From positions 1 through 64,000 of the forward strand of contig JAQFWX010000027.1 of the NCBI GenBank assembly GCA_027605045.1: 64,000 nt of DNA. The letters are read 5' to 3'. Below, one piece after another: positions 1 through 12,753 of this stretch (its first letter is position 1; every line of letters starts with the position of its first letter). Under the pieces are notes generated by a model, which was not told the origin of the DNA, made no database searches, and saw only the letters and a list, made by a program, of their open reading frames with translations. Both the position numbers and the translations under genes were made by a program. This stretch comes from Phallus indusiatus (lineage: Eukaryota > Basidiomycota > Agaricomycetes > Phallales > Phallaceae).

Positions 1-1989
1 GCTTGTTTCGAAACTCTGATGAAGCATAAACATGTCGTTGTTGGCTTCGATATGACAATATATATTTTCGTTGTAATCAATGTATCGTAAACCATTGTTT
101 ATTCAGTGATTACATTGCATTGTTCAGTGCGAAGAGAATTGTCCGAGTAATCGACCGAACATGCACACCGCGCAGCAATTTGCAAACTTTCTTGAATAGG
201 TGGTAACGGTGGATGGGAAAGCGACGTGTTTACCACCAGGTGTAGGCGAAAAACACGAAGCCAGACTCATGACTCCATTTTATGACCAATCATTTCCCTC
301 TTTATCTAAAATCTATATAAACACTCCCATTGTATGCCAAAATTCCTTAGACTTCGAATTCACGAAGATAACTCTCACATCTGCTCACTAAACTTAAGTC
401 TTCACGTCGTTCACAAGTCTCTATTAATGCAAAGTGGGTAGTTTATTAACAACGTTCTACCGACTTTACACCGACCCCAACGCTTCGGCAACAATGATTG
501 CGAATATTAAACCGGTCCCATGGTCCGTCCCGTACCCCTCTTCGCCGGCGGCGGTGTAATAGGCTACACGACATACAGCCTCCAAGTTAACGCAAGAACG
601 GAATGAAACGAAACACAACATGCATACTTACGTTGTAAACGGCGTTTTACCCACCAAGATAGAAATCATGCCAAATTCGTAGCTGAGAACCCAGAGTGCA
701 GCCAGAGATGCACAGATCATGTACCTAATAATTCAGCACACGAAGCAGTATTCGGTCGGATTGATGGCTGATCTATAAAAGAAGTATGCCCACTTTTCAG
801 CGCGGATCTTGAGGCGAAAAAGACAAAAGCGATATATTTTTCAAACTCAATATAGATAATCACCACGAGCTTTGTAAGAGCAGAATAACATACCAACTTG
901 ATCTACAGTTGACAATTCAACACTTAATCCCATATGGTTGCCTTTGACCGGCTTGGATAGGTTAGGAACAAGGCGGACTGCAATCAGACCACAAAGGCAG
1001 CAGGCGTTGTAGTAGGTGGTGCAGGCCAGTATTACTTGACTGTTTATTAAAGTCACTACAGACCCTGAGCGGTGAAGTGTGATGCGTGATGCTCAGCTAA
1101 GAACGCGAATGAGACAAGACATGGTCATTAGTAAGCTATGGAAGAATTACCGAGAAGCCTGGAGGGTCTTTTCCACTTGTGGTCCTCTCAGCGGCCAACG
1201 TAGATGAGCATCCTTTAGAAATGATGATAGATCAAGTGGACTGTAAAAAACATATGATACTAAGTTAGAATGTTGCGCCGAACAACACCGAGACATCTAA
1301 ATAACATACCAAGGTATTGTGGCAATCAGTTAGCTTTCTTCTGAAACACCAGTTTTCCCAAGCCGATCAAACATGCCCCAGTAACTTCCACAACTTCGTT
1401 GACGCAATCAATATAACCTAGAAGGTCCAGAATTTGAGTTTCTGAATGAACATTTCGATTCGAATGCTGAGGTTGTACTGACTAGTATGTCAATTTTGAT
1501 TGCGTGGCCCGAGATGACCTTGACGTTATTAACCTTCAAAACACATCGTGACCTGCCGTTATAACATTGATATATACAACTGTTCGGAGTGCCCAATGCA
1601 AGACCAATTTGGTTGTTGGTCCGCGTTTCTATTCATTGCGATGGTCTAATTGGGAGTTGATAATGCAGAACGCTATCGTTCTTCCTCGGGCCAGAACTTC
1701 GGGATGATTGACTTTTAGCACGTATCGATTGATTCCAGAAACGAGAAACAAACAGAATAGAAACATGTCCGAGAATTCAGTGAGAATTTGGGGAGACTTC
1801 ACAATGAGAAGAGCGATCTGTTGCGCGTTACGTAAGTAAGAAACCAGACGGATAAATCCGAGACCCACAGATTTCTTCATGAACACTTCCGCCCCATGCC
1901 TCAATGTAGCTAAATATACGTGTCAAGTGGCTGAAGTTCCGTTTTACAACATCACCGTTTTCTATGTATTGGAGCCAACTGGCAATAAT
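1..1989. other. No gene supported; scattered coding-like scraps
   Basis: I find no gene I can defend here. Two short minus-strand open stretches (1408-1596 and 1629-1904) share a weakly similar core, YVLKVNHPEV against CVLKVNNVKV, which hints at two decayed copies of one exon. No motif, splice pattern or start context makes either convincing. Confidence 0.3.
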
Positions 1990-3312
1990 CTAGAAAAGAG
2001 AAAACCTTGTATTGAATCTCCTGATCAAACCAAAGCGAAAGAAGATGGAATGGGGACCAACCCGGATTTCATAGATCTTAATCAGCATCTCTTCCTTCAT
2101 GTCAAAAGGAGCTTCCAAGGATGAGCTTTCTCGGGTCAACTCCGCACTAGGATCAAAGGCTTTTTGCTTGAGGCTTGAGCGAGACTCCGTGATGATATGC
2201 AACGCCCGTATCAGAGCTTTGCGGCGATGGCCTGCTCCGCCGTCCGGCTTTTTCCAAGTCTGGGTCATCAAATGCTCCCATGCCTGTACCACAAAGTCAT
2301 CTTCAGACTCTTTGAGATCGATCTTCAGAGCATTCGTGCCGGATCCTAGGTTGCTAGTGGCTTCCATCAAGTCGCTCAGTGTCCATCGGCCACGATGTTG
2401 TTCGCCCGTATAAAGTGCTCCAGGCTCGATAGATGGCGGGCTGGGCCAACTTGAATGGATTGGATCAGTTGACTGAGTGTATTGAAATAGTCGCTGGCTC
2501 GAGGATAGTCGCAACGACTTTGAGTCTTGTAAGTACACCGAGTATTATTAGACCAGAACAAAGAACGCAGGTAGTGTATTGACAACAGACATGGAGGTCG
2601 AGTAGAACTTCTAGGGATACGTGTCGCTCCGTCTGAGCTTCGTTGGTAGAATCGTTTGGAGCAGTTGTTTCTGTCCTCGGAAATGGGGATCCAAAGAACA
2701 AGAAGATACAGCGACGGGATAAATGGTAGTGATAGGTAAAATTATGACTATATCCCGTTTCAATATAAGAACCGCAAGTCGAGGATGATGACCGTCTGGC
2801 GGGGTCCGGGAAAACGAGATTGAGGAACATGTTTAATATCCTTCGAAAGAGGGAGGTAACTTGGCTGAAAACCGGGTCAAAAGAAGAATCCAGCCGTTTC
2901 CTTTCCGACAGTATAAGGCGGGCAGATGCAGAACTGATTCGTATACTCCTTCTCTTGTCGGCGGAGGAAAAGTTAATGAGGAGGTTGAAACGGACTGCTG
3001 CTGACGTTTTGGTGGTATTACGGTGACATAAGAATAGTGAATGATCTGAATCATGTTGCCTTTCAGGTAATAGTATCGGAAGTATGCTAAATCCTGGACG
3101 AGACGATCCAGTTGCACAGGCTGACTCCGACCAGTTAGATTCTTCTCTCGAATCTATCCTGTTAATTGGATATAGTCGTCGTCCGCTCCCCAAACTTCGG
3201 TGGTTATCTGACCCGACTCGCTTTGTGAGACGTTAACGAACGAGCACGATTCGAAATTTGATGACCTGGTATATGTGATATCGATCAGGTTCAGGATGTC
3301 TCTGGAGGCCAT
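1990..3312 (-). CDS. Uncharacterised, probably spliced gene
   Basis: A minus-strand locus that I do not recognise. A good start lies at 3312 (peptide MASRDILNLIDITY), followed by an acidic stretch ending DDDYIQLT near 3155. A coding-like middle piece (QDLAYFRYYYLKG) sits near 3060-3110 in another frame. The longest open piece, 1990-2538, has a protein-like hydrophilic composition with DFVVQAWEHLMTQTWKKP and LIRALHIITESRSS and ends at a stop at 1990. Changing frames between the pieces imply short introns, but I could not fix every splice site, so the exon chain is inferred. A GGCGGTGAC/ACGCGT cluster lies about 280 bp upstream of the start. It could be a live gene or an early pseudogene; no function is proposed. 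Confidence 0.35.
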
Positions 3313-3591
3313 GGTCAAGGCTTTGTAAGATGGCGGAGATGGCGATAGGTGAAGAAAGGTCGTAGTGGAAATGTAGTATACAAAAATCCCGGTTTCAAAT
3401 GTGTTTGAGTTAGGTTTCCGAATTTCTTCTCTTGGTCGTTTTCCGTTTCCACGAATCGCTAAGCCTCGGGTGTTAATTGAATACAAGATTATTGTGAGAT
3501 TGCTTTGAAAGCTTATTTATGAATTTATGACGCGTACTATGGTAAGCCGGATGGCTAATAATCGACAACTAGACAGGGTATAGTGAGAGGA

Positions 3592-3630
3592 GGCGGTGAC
3601 AGGCGGTGACGCACGTTACGCGTTACGTTT
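3592..3630. promoter_or_regulatory. GGCGGTGAC doublet with ACGCGT (MCB-like) site
   Basis: GGCGGTGAC occurs at 3592-3600 and 3602-3610, followed by ACGCGT at 3618-3623 flanked by GTT/TTAC. ACGCGT is the core of the MluI cell-cycle box bound by fungal MBF. It sits about 280 bp upstream of the minus-strand start at 3312, so a promoter role is possible but inferred. Confidence 0.35.
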
Positions 3631-5667
3631 AATGCTATATATAGAATAGAATTAAGTCCCTACGAAAAAGATAATTTAAAATGTTATCGGTTAAAACCGA
3701 TTCGTCGCTAAACGTCATATTAATACAGGCTGATAAACGGGGATACTACGCGCGTGGCACTTTTTCCCTGAGAATTTGGGCTCGGCCCAATTACTGAGAT
3801 TAACATGCATCTACGTGGCGCGTAAACGGTAAGGAACTCGAATAGAGACACCCCTGGCACAAATTCAAATTCTGGAAGACACGCTTAGCCCCGAATAGCG
3901 AAATGCTATTGAAGGAATGGAAGCTGTATGGTAGTGTATATGGTCTGGCAGAATTAGTGTATCGAGATTTCATTATGATAAAGCGAGCATTATCGAATTA
4001 AAATGTCAGTTCACTGGTTCCGGTAACACCCATGAACGAGTGATGATCAAGATAGATGGCTTTATGGTGACACCGGATCACTAGATGCCTTATATCTTCC
4101 GTATACATTTTTACCTTACAGTTTTACAATCCCACTTTCAAACAGGACGGTGGGGATTTAGGTCAAGTTGCACCACACCATCAGAAAGAAACCTCCAAAT
4201 CTAATATTCTGTATATAGGCTTTAGGAAACTTTTGGCTTATCGTGCACAACCGGAAGCATACAACATACTAATCCAGAAACGGAAAGTCGGAGTGTATCA
4301 TCCCTGATTCTTAGTAATATTTGTGAGCCATATTTTGTTGATCCTTAATCAAGCGTTTAGTATGGCCATCGATTATAAAGCTTCTCTTGTCTTTCACTTG
4401 TTCCCTTCACCTCACCTCTCTCCCCTTTCCTCGTGTCTCCGTGTTAACCCCGTCCGTTCCTCAGGTGCCCGTCTCGTTTCGCCGATTGTTCCGACCAACT
4501 CGTAATGTTCTCGTTGTTGCATGATGTTGGATACTTAAGATTGATGGCTACTATCATCCTAGTGAATTTGAAGCGTATGTGGATAACAGGTGCGTTGGAT
4601 TTATTTCTTCTGTGCACTCCCTTGTGAATCCCTCGGCCCGATGATGTAATAATCTCAATGCCAAAACGGATGAAAATCAACCTAGCCCTCAGGTCGAATT
4701 GAACTGTATTCAAGGAGAACACTGCGAAGACGTAGCTTGCGTATACGTTAAGAATGAAACTCTCTTCCCCTCACTTAGACTATGGTGGATATCCGCGGGG
4801 GATGCAAGAATTGACTCCGAGCAAATCAGGGGGTAAAACTGCAAGTCAGCTCATAAGATAATCTTCTCAACGCATCTAAGGAGCCAGTGGCTTATAACGA
4901 TACCCATGTTGTGGGAACACGTATTTACCGCCCTGTTCAGTGCAGCGGGGGCTTGTGGCATTTTATAAGGCAGAAAATACGCTGTCCCACTCAAAGTTAG
5001 GCGAAACGACTCCTAAAAAGCCACGATAATCGCATTCTGGCAGCGCCATTCAAAATTAATTATTCGTCAATTGAGAAAAAAAGTTTCACGAGGTCAGGAT
5101 TTTATCCCAACAGCTAATAAAGAACACATTTCAAGTCTATTCATCGCCGTCAAAGCTCATCGTGCACTCACGTAAATCCCAATTCGGCATATTCATCAGC
5201 ACATTTTAATAATTCATTCTCAGGAGTTTGCCGGCACCGGAAAGAGAAATTCTCTGAAATACTTTATTGCTCCACCCATACGAAAATCGCATGATATAAA
5301 AACTGGTTTAAAAGATGGGCTATCGGAAAAAATAAGGCTATCCATTAAAAAAATCGAATCGAAAAATTCAAGCAAAAATACCTTATTTCGAACTCAGATT
5401 GAACATCAGAAATTAGCATCCGGATGACGTGGGTGACCGGTGACCGACCGGTGATCGATATCCCTGTTTGGTGCAGGGAACACAACTTCATCATTGCACT
5501 GGACTCCTCGATTTCCGTCATCTCGGCCCGTCTTTTTTTAATCAAGGGAACACTGAGAATTAATTATCTCCCATTATTTGCGTCCGCCTTCGTATTATCG
5601 TAGCTTCTGTGTGTTACAGTCTTAGATACAGTTACCTCGCTGCACCGTACATGGCTCGTAGGCAAGG
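3631..5667. other. No gene seen; short GGTGACC tandem
   Basis: AT-rich and stop-dense in all frames, with nothing that looks like an exon chain. The only recognisable element is a head-to-tail pair of the 7-bp palindrome GGTGACC at 5432-5438 and 5439-5445, the same unit repeated three times at 10662-10682. Confidence 0.4.
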
Positions 5668-5856
5668 TTGTCCCCTAAATCTGAGGCTTTAAGAAGTTGC
5701 AACCTATTAAGAAATCTTCATCAGCTCTTCGCCTTCGAAGAAGCAACAGAATTTGATTTCAAATGGACGAAAGAATTCGGAACCCCGTTCAGGATTAATG
5801 GGTCTATCACTGTGCCCTCTATGGATGTTCGTAATGATCTTTGTATAGTGTTGTGA
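5668..5856 (+). pseudogene. Possible cytochrome P450 N-terminal relic
   Basis: A single isolated exon-like piece of about 60 codons. The run FDFKWTKEFGTPFRINGSI resembles the segment after the membrane anchor in basidiomycete microsomal P450s, where a 'W-x-x-x-Y/F-G-T-x-x-R-I-x-G' pattern is common. No haem-binding FxxGxRxCxG motif, K-helix ExxR or further exons occur nearby, so if it is a P450 only a fragment remains. The resemblance is from memory of the family and covers about 30 residues, so chance similarity is a real alternative. Confidence 0.22.
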
Positions 5857-6090
5857 GAGAGAACGGGATACGCGGAGAATTGACCAAAAATGGAAATTCA
5901 AGAATAAACGAAGCGCGAACGATAGTCGTGGAAAGAGGACGCATATCAGTCCAACTCGGAGCAGCTAGCCACACTAGGCTCTCGTGACATACATATATGC
6001 GGCAGCCGCAGACAATTTAAAAGCTGAGTGACTGTTAGAAGGACTGACTTAAGCGCCAACACCACGCCCTCTACGCGTATTACAAGCGCG

Positions 6091-6238
6091 TCACCTCTCT
6101 CTAGTCGTACTACTAGAGAGAGGTGAGTCATTATTATTAATTAGATACATACTCATACTAATTACCTGTAGATTAATTAGCTTACAGGTAATGCGAGTCG
6201 TCTTACCGACTACTAGAGAGAGATTAATTAGCTTACAG
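6091..6238. repeat. Cluster of palindromes and short direct repeats
   Basis: A perfect hairpin has 15-bp arms, 6091-6105 (TCACCTCTCTCTAGT) and 6112-6126, with a 6-nt loop. A second hairpin has 10-bp arms ATTACCTGTA (6161-6170) and 6183-6192. The 17-mer GATTAATTAGCTTACAG at 6171-6187 recurs at 6222-6238, and CTACTAGAGAGAG occurs both in the first hairpin and again near 6210. The pattern resembles nested remains of a small foldback element; no coding content. Confidence 0.6.
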
Positions 6239-8240
6239 TGACCCTCAGCAACAGTTCAAAAGCCATCGCTTTCCCCCCTATTTCAAACAAAATTAACTTC
6301 ACCTTCCCTCAAAGTCCGTCTGACAACGAGCTCGCTTTAGAGCTTTTCTTAGTTTTTCGCCTTTTTCCCCTTACCCAAAAATCTTAAAGTCCGTTCTCTC
6401 TCGGGCTCATGTATATAAAAGACAGTTCTTTAGACTCACGAATATCATCGATTTTACACCCCATTTACTACTTTTACTACCCTCACAAATTAAGACCAAA
6501 CTCCATTATATTCATCTCTGCTCATTACACGACCTCATTATTATCCTACCTTACGCTAACTCACTCACACTGGTTCCCTTCGGATCCTATTCTCTCCTGA
6601 TATCGACCACATCAATAGTCATTTTGACGATTTCAGAATAATTTTATGTATCTTGGAATACTTTACCTCCTAAGGTAAAATATTATCGTATCACACATGA
6701 ATCATCTTCTAGACGTTTGCAGTCTCCACATTACATCATAAATACAATTGCAACCAGACTGATTATGGGGGGATGCCCAGTCGAAGTACATAGTTACACT
6801 GTGTTACCAGGAGCTTGATAAGCTTGACTTTGACTATCAACTTGTTCCATCTCTTTTCTGTTGAGGCCACGCTATCTAATACTCCGGAGGGATCACGTGG
6901 ACGCTAGCCTCTTGATCTGAGGACTAAAAATGACAGCACAAGTTCTGACACGGACTGTGAGTTATATGATAGTACAGATAAAGCAAATAGAACACATGTT
7001 TAAAAGGAAAATTCATCTAGATTTATATGAGTATGAGCAACGGATTGAAATTCGCTGTTATTATCCTGATACCCGAGGCGGCGCTTTTATTCTTTCAATA
7101 GCCCGCTGGCAACTAAGAATACTCTCTCAGACCATATCAATGTGTGGAGAAGGAATAAGCATCTACTTGTGTAATTCACAGCCTTACTTGCTCCATCCTT
7201 CGAAACTCCTCAAAGTAAAGCGAAGGATTTGACAACTCGAGTCCTCTGACAACGACTAAGAAATCTGATATGCTCAACTGATAAGATATGTGTGAGAAAA
7301 CAATTCCACGCATCATGGAAATTTAGCGTGACTTACATTTGATACATGAATAGACTGAGGAATGTGATGAATAAGGACGTTTGTAACTTGCGGTATGAAA
7401 TTGATTTGAGAATTATACAGTGAGGAGATCTTCACAAGATGGCAGTGTATAAGAAAGCTTCTTCTATGCGTGTACCGAGGAAGTTTGAACAAGTATAAGC
7501 CAAGGGGTATGTGACGAACACGTGCAGTTTGTGCTTTGCAGATGTGCGAGTGTCTAATAAACTTTAGATGATAATTGTGATCGGCTTCTTCGAATTTGGT
7601 GCTTGGTTTGATGAAACATATATCAAACAAAGATATCTTCCAAATCCGGAACGGCTAGGCTGCCATCGCTGTCTGAGTTCGAACCGGAGCTTTTGCTATC
7701 TTTGTTAGTTACAAGGTGGTTGAGGGTTATCCACACATAGATACCTAAACTAAAGAAAGTCCTCAGTACATGTTTCATATTAATTGTGTTCGTCAACAAG
7801 TACCTTTGTTCATGATGACCATATTATCCTTCTTCGCAACAGGACCATCGTGTCTCTAACCGCTTCCAAGCAGCCCCGAAAATCGCGGAAGTTTGCCTAC
7901 GACCAAGCAACCTCAGTATGCCATAGCTTTCACAACCACAGGCGTACCCTTTTGCACGTTTTTTAGGAGTAACCTTCACCGCCTCAAGCAACATATCCAA
8001 AACTCCCAGCACCCTTCTCTGGATCATTCGCAAATTCTACATAAACCAGACTATGTCATTTTGAAAACTTCGAATTCAAAGATAGGTTTTGAATTGCATG
8101 TGGTGATTGCAAACATAGTTTTTCTTGTCCGAGAGAGCGCACGAGTGTTGCTCCCGATTGACTAAAGCCAGTATGACCCGGTGCAGTATGATACGTATCC
8201 CAGACCTCCACTTGATATTCGCTGAGATTCTTGAGCGGTG
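6239..8240. other. No gene supported
   Basis: Only short open stretches on both strands, with no motif, no convincing intron chain and no repeat. A GTTCGAACC string near 7678 resembles a tRNA B box but no cloverleaf or A box accompanies it. Confidence 0.4.
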
Positions 8241-8594
8241 TCATGGATTCCTCGCCAATAACCAGGCACGGAATCTATCAGCTAAGTTTTCAAGAGTACG
8301 ACGAGCACATACACAAGGATGTAGATCATCGATGATCATCCAGCCGACTAGCATGAACCCCCTTTCAAGAGGAATATAATAACCTAAAGACCGTAGACAG
8401 TAATGCAAGTCTAAGAGGAACGGTGTAAGGAGCGCTTGACCGAGAGCAATAGTAATAATCAGGTATAATAACTTTGAGAAGGCATAAACGACGTGCTCAA
8501 GACGCGGATGTATGTAACGACTTACATAAATGATAAACAGCGGTGGCAGACAAAATCTGGAGGATAGAGTGACATTATACAAACCATTAAGCAA
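8241..8594 (-). pseudogene. Hydrophobic exon-like piece, membrane protein remnant
   Basis: The minus strand is open for 117 codons with at least two hydrophobic stretches (around LIITIALGQALLTPFLL and LPPLFIIYV), as expected for membrane-spanning helices. A continuation is readable in another frame below 8240 (PLKNLSEYQVEVWDTYH). Other hydrophobic minus-strand pieces lie at 9532-9753 and 9874-10359, so all may be exons of one decayed multi-pass membrane protein gene. No family is recognised, and frame changes are not all explained by plausible introns, which favours a pseudogene. Confidence 0.25.
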
Positions 8595-9873
8595 AGCAGG
8601 TTGTGGAACCTACAGTTGTACCAAAGAGAATGAAGTCAATGAATCACGTAGGAAAACAACCGAAGCCGCGAAGCTCGGGTAGGAAGAACCAACTCCCAAA
8701 GGTTATGGATTGTGGGGTTAATTCAAGGACAACGTTAATAAAGCAAAAATGCTTTGGGAAAATATAATGATATAGGCGATAGCCTCCAGCGACGTCTTGG
8801 GCTTGTAGGTAGGGAAGTGTTTCAGAGGTAGGGTCGTGAGACATTAATCTTCTCCCATAGATAACAGGTTTTTCTTGTGGAGATACCAAAGCTGGGTTCA
8901 GAGCACCCGTCGGCGATACCTAGGTTTGAGTTAACAATCCGTCGCCCCCTGTCCAAAGCTGCGAATATACTGCTTTACGATCCCGATGAATCCCGATGAT
9001 TATAGTGATTTGTTTTAAGTAGTGGTGTTCTTGCAAGCATGCGCTGGAATACCGACTGACATTTGAAAAAACTGGAAAATGAAATGCTCGAAAGTCAAAC
9101 ATGAACAGCAGCATGCTTGAAAAAAGTCTCGAGAGGCGTACCCAGAATGAAACGCACTTAAGACCTTGTGTTTGGAATATAGATATAATCGAATCAATTG
9201 TAATGTGGTATTGATTAGTTAGCGACTGATCCTTCATGATGTCTGATAGTAAACACCTGTACCAGAAGTAGCATGACTAACGCGGACAGCATTAACCGGT
9301 TGAGATGTCGTTTCAAGATTGATATCTTCAATACCCTAGAATCAATTTCAACTATCACTCGGAAATCAACAATAAAAGAAAGAATGATACCTTTCTTCTG
9401 TAAGGATCAATAGCACCAAGTATACCTAACAGCAGAATAACCTGCCATCTGATATTAGCAGAGGTCTCCGATTACTCCGTCGAAGCATAGGCATTAACTG
9501 CGAATGTTCCATAATAAGCGATATACGTAGCTCATATTGATACAGAGCTGACCAAGAGTATAAGCAATGCTTCTCGCATAGGAATAGCAGCGGGATCCGA
9601 TAGCATGACAAGTATAACCGACATAACCTGCCGGATATGAGGTGCAAATCTTCGCCACCGATAGAGGATAACTCTCCAGCTGATGCACAGCAAAACTTGT
9701 CCGGAGACAATTGGATTGGAGTCCATCACTTTTGGTAGTAAAATACGTAGCATGAGAAGATCATATGACTTGATAAATCGTTGTGTTGCACTTGTCAGTA
9801 GTCGTGATGGTTCTTTTCAGTTCCACCTAGAAAACAAAGTCAGTTTGTTAATGATATTCATACGCGCGAAAGA

Positions 9874-10359
9874 TCAAAAACACGTAGAACAAACATTGTA
9901 ACATAAAGCTTCGCTTAGCCCACATATAGACATGAGATCAAGTTGGTCGTGTAGTAGTTTTGTTAGACTGTGGCCGACAGCAGGAGCAAGCATGCCAATG
10001 GATTGGAATAGAGGTTCTTCTGACGGAGCATTCTTCTTTCTGCAGTATTCATTATTTGAACCGACGTTGCATACGCCAGTCGACTCATGAAAGATCGCAC
10101 AAGTAGTTGTAAAGTCAAAAAATGGGAAATCAGGATCAATAGGTCCGGTTTCGGGTGGGATAACATACGACGGTTTTATGGCCAGAGAAGAGGACAAGGG
10201 AAACTCAATGTCTGGGTTTTGTCGTGAGGTAAGCCTCGGTACTATACGCAAAGCGATATCTATGCACAAAAAAGGGTTGATTAGCCGCCAAATGTAATAA
10301 TACAACTTGAAGTGGGTCACTGTTCTCCAAATCCTTATGACGCCTGACCCGGATGCCAT
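9874..10359 (-). pseudogene. Start region of a decayed multi-pass membrane protein gene
   Basis: Reading the minus strand from an ATG at 10359, the peptide begins MASGSGVIRIWRTV and includes NPDIEFPLSSS and PPETGPIDPDFPFFDF. Downstream, protein-like pieces alternate between frames: NPLACLLLLSATV in one, HDQLDLMSICGLSEALCY in another. One further T in the run near 9880 would continue the second piece into LIFRAYEYH. This pattern suggests a gene with small deletions, or unresolved introns. The motif cluster at 10662-10703 lies about 300 bp upstream of the start. The family is not recognised. Confidence 0.25.
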
Positions 10360-10661
10360 AACTATTCTCAGTCATTTTTCCACCTCCGGTTCTTATTAGT
10401 TCCCTTATTGTTTTTATCTTCTTTCATCCGTTAGTTGTTTTTGCTGAGCTTCGGAAAGCTTCTGCTGATGGTTGGCGGCTCTTGCTCTTCATCCTCGTCG
10501 ATAGTACGCGACGTTGATCAGCTTGATTCTGAATATTCCGTCCTTCTTCTACGTCATCATTTAATATTGGAGCATTTGACAATATTACCTACCGTACTTA
10601 CTCGAGCTTAACACATGCGACGCCAGGAAGTAATGAATTGATGCTACTAGTGAGACTGACT

Positions 10662-10703
10662 GGTGACCGGTGACCGGTGACCGGTGACGCGTGACGCGTG
10701 ACG
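10662..10703. promoter_or_regulatory. GGTGACC triplet followed by two ACGCGT sites
   Basis: GGTGACC is repeated head to tail at 10662-10668, 10669-10675 and 10676-10682 and then passes into ACGCGT at 10687-10692 and 10694-10699, each within a GTGACGCGTGACG context. The cluster is about 300 bp upstream of the minus-strand start at 10359, the same geometry as the 3592-3630 cluster relative to its gene. A role as an MBF-type site is inferred from the ACGCGT core. Confidence 0.4.
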
Positions 10704-12753
10704 TGATAAGATATCACCCTTACCTAAGCGTGGTTAAATGTTCTCACGCGGCGGCACGACTGCTCTCGTGTAGCGGGAACTTGTCACGGACATGGAGAAG
10801 TCAGAATCACTTTAGTAAAATATGTTGAGATTTAAATTTAGATGATTTAAATATTTTGAGGCTCAATTTCCAAATGATTGAGTTCAATACTTTGCCCAAT
10901 AAAGGGGCAGAGTATCAGTTGGAACAAATAAGTTGAATAGAACTTGTAATACTTATAGAAAACTTTTGATTGCTATAGGTTAAATCAAATTATAAATTTT
11001 TGATTCATTAATAAATTCTAAACTCGCCCTATGAACTTTGCAAAGGGATCGTAACTGAATACCTGGTTCGCCTTCCAGCGGAGGACAAAAAGTAACACGT
11101 CGGAAATCGAACCAACAGACAACTTGAGACAAGAATATCACACATTACATCGACATATTTTACGACAATGCGTAGGTAATTTATTGTTAATATAATGTGA
11201 GTTAGTGGAGGGTGCCGGTGATCATTGAGCAAGGAAGACTTCGGACGCGTAAACGACACGCGCGGAAATTCGTTACCTGATTTAGTATTGGACGCCTAAA
11301 CTTTGCTAGACCTAGGACGAATTGACATGACTAAACGTTATCAAACGCTACGCAGAAGTTCTGAGTCAGCTGACGAGACTCCTGGCAGCTGCCAGCACTG
11401 GGATGGAAAGTTTTGGAAACAAAACATGACGGGTATGATTTGGTCATCACGCAGTTATCAGTGAGTTGGTTATGACCTGATTTACGTTCGAAATCTGATT
11501 TCGCCAGACCATATATTGTTACCATGTCATGAATGTATATTATAAATATGCCACATATTCATTCGCCGTTCACTCAAAGCACGGAGCCCGAAGTAAAGAC
11601 ACGGGTGAGTATTACAGCTAAAACAGTTAGACTAAGACTATTGTTGATGTATGCCTGTTGGTCTCAAATTAAAAGGCGCAGGAGAGAAAACACCTACGAA
11701 GAGTGCTTTCAAGTTCGACATCCGTGACATTGGTCTGTCATACCGACGAGATTGAATATGAGGCGGGGGCAAGCTTCATATGCGTAGGTGGGGATGATGG
11801 ATTGATAATAAATTTCAACTGACACCTTGAATTCGTTCCATTATACTATATCCTGGGGCAAAACGGGGGAAAACTATCGCAATCGTTGGGATTGAGGTAT
11901 ATCCGGAAAAAGATATAACTGTCTCTTAATTCAATATAATAGGCTATACCGGTCGTCAACTTGCCAGATGTCACAATGTTGCGTCATTGCCATTCAAGTT
12001 GATACTCAACAGGTACACCTCTACAAAAAGCAATGGTACGCTGAGTCATTTTTTTACGCGAATTTTGTTCAAACGTTAGTCTCTCATATTTATCTTCATT
12101 TACAGGAGATTTGCATGTTTCCTTGGTGTAGATCGAGGCACTGTGCTTTCTGCTTATTCCCGGTGCAAAGCCAGATCTATCGACGTTCGCCTATTGACAG
12201 CTTGACGTATCGGTGATTTCATGGATAAAAAAAAGGGTGTTACATCGTGGACTCTAGTTTATCTTTCCATTGAAGAATTGATCAAAACAAGCTCTGACTA
12301 GTGTTTTGGCACGCAATCGTTGGTTATATTACTAGTAGGCAAAGCGGCGGCGACCATCCTCCGACCACTAGATTATCTACACTTTTTTGTCAAACATTAC
12401 GCTGCATTGCCTTCTGTATGTGATTTTCTTTTATTCAACAACTATGACCCATTTTTAAATCTTGTCTTATAGGCATGTAAAATTCGGCTGTTTAACGGCC
12501 TCGGTCACGATGTCCCAGACGCCAACTACCTTAATATTATTCTCATCTATCTGTTCTTTTAAAGGTATGTGATCTCACCACGATTCTTTTTTCGATTAAT
12601 TAAAGTTTTTTTCAAGATTTTGATTTTGTGTCTCGCACGTTTGAACGTTCTCCGGCCTTGTTATTTCCCCCATGAGGTAAATTGATCCCCTTATTCTTCC
12701 TGCCTATTCGTTGAAAGAGAATGTTTCCCATCTCCTTATGTTTTTGATTCCCC
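10704..12753. other. No gene supported
   Basis: AT-rich, with stops in all frames. Short open stretches near 11533-11727 and 11968-12216 show no protein-like composition or splice structure. Confidence 0.4.

Noticed and set aside
5707..5901. Minus-strand ORF overlapping the P450-like piece
   Set aside because: The plus frame has the more protein-like sequence; the minus frame is a shadow.
7660..7700. tRNA gene suggested by GTTCGAACC
   Set aside because: No A box or acceptor-stem pairing at the proper distance.
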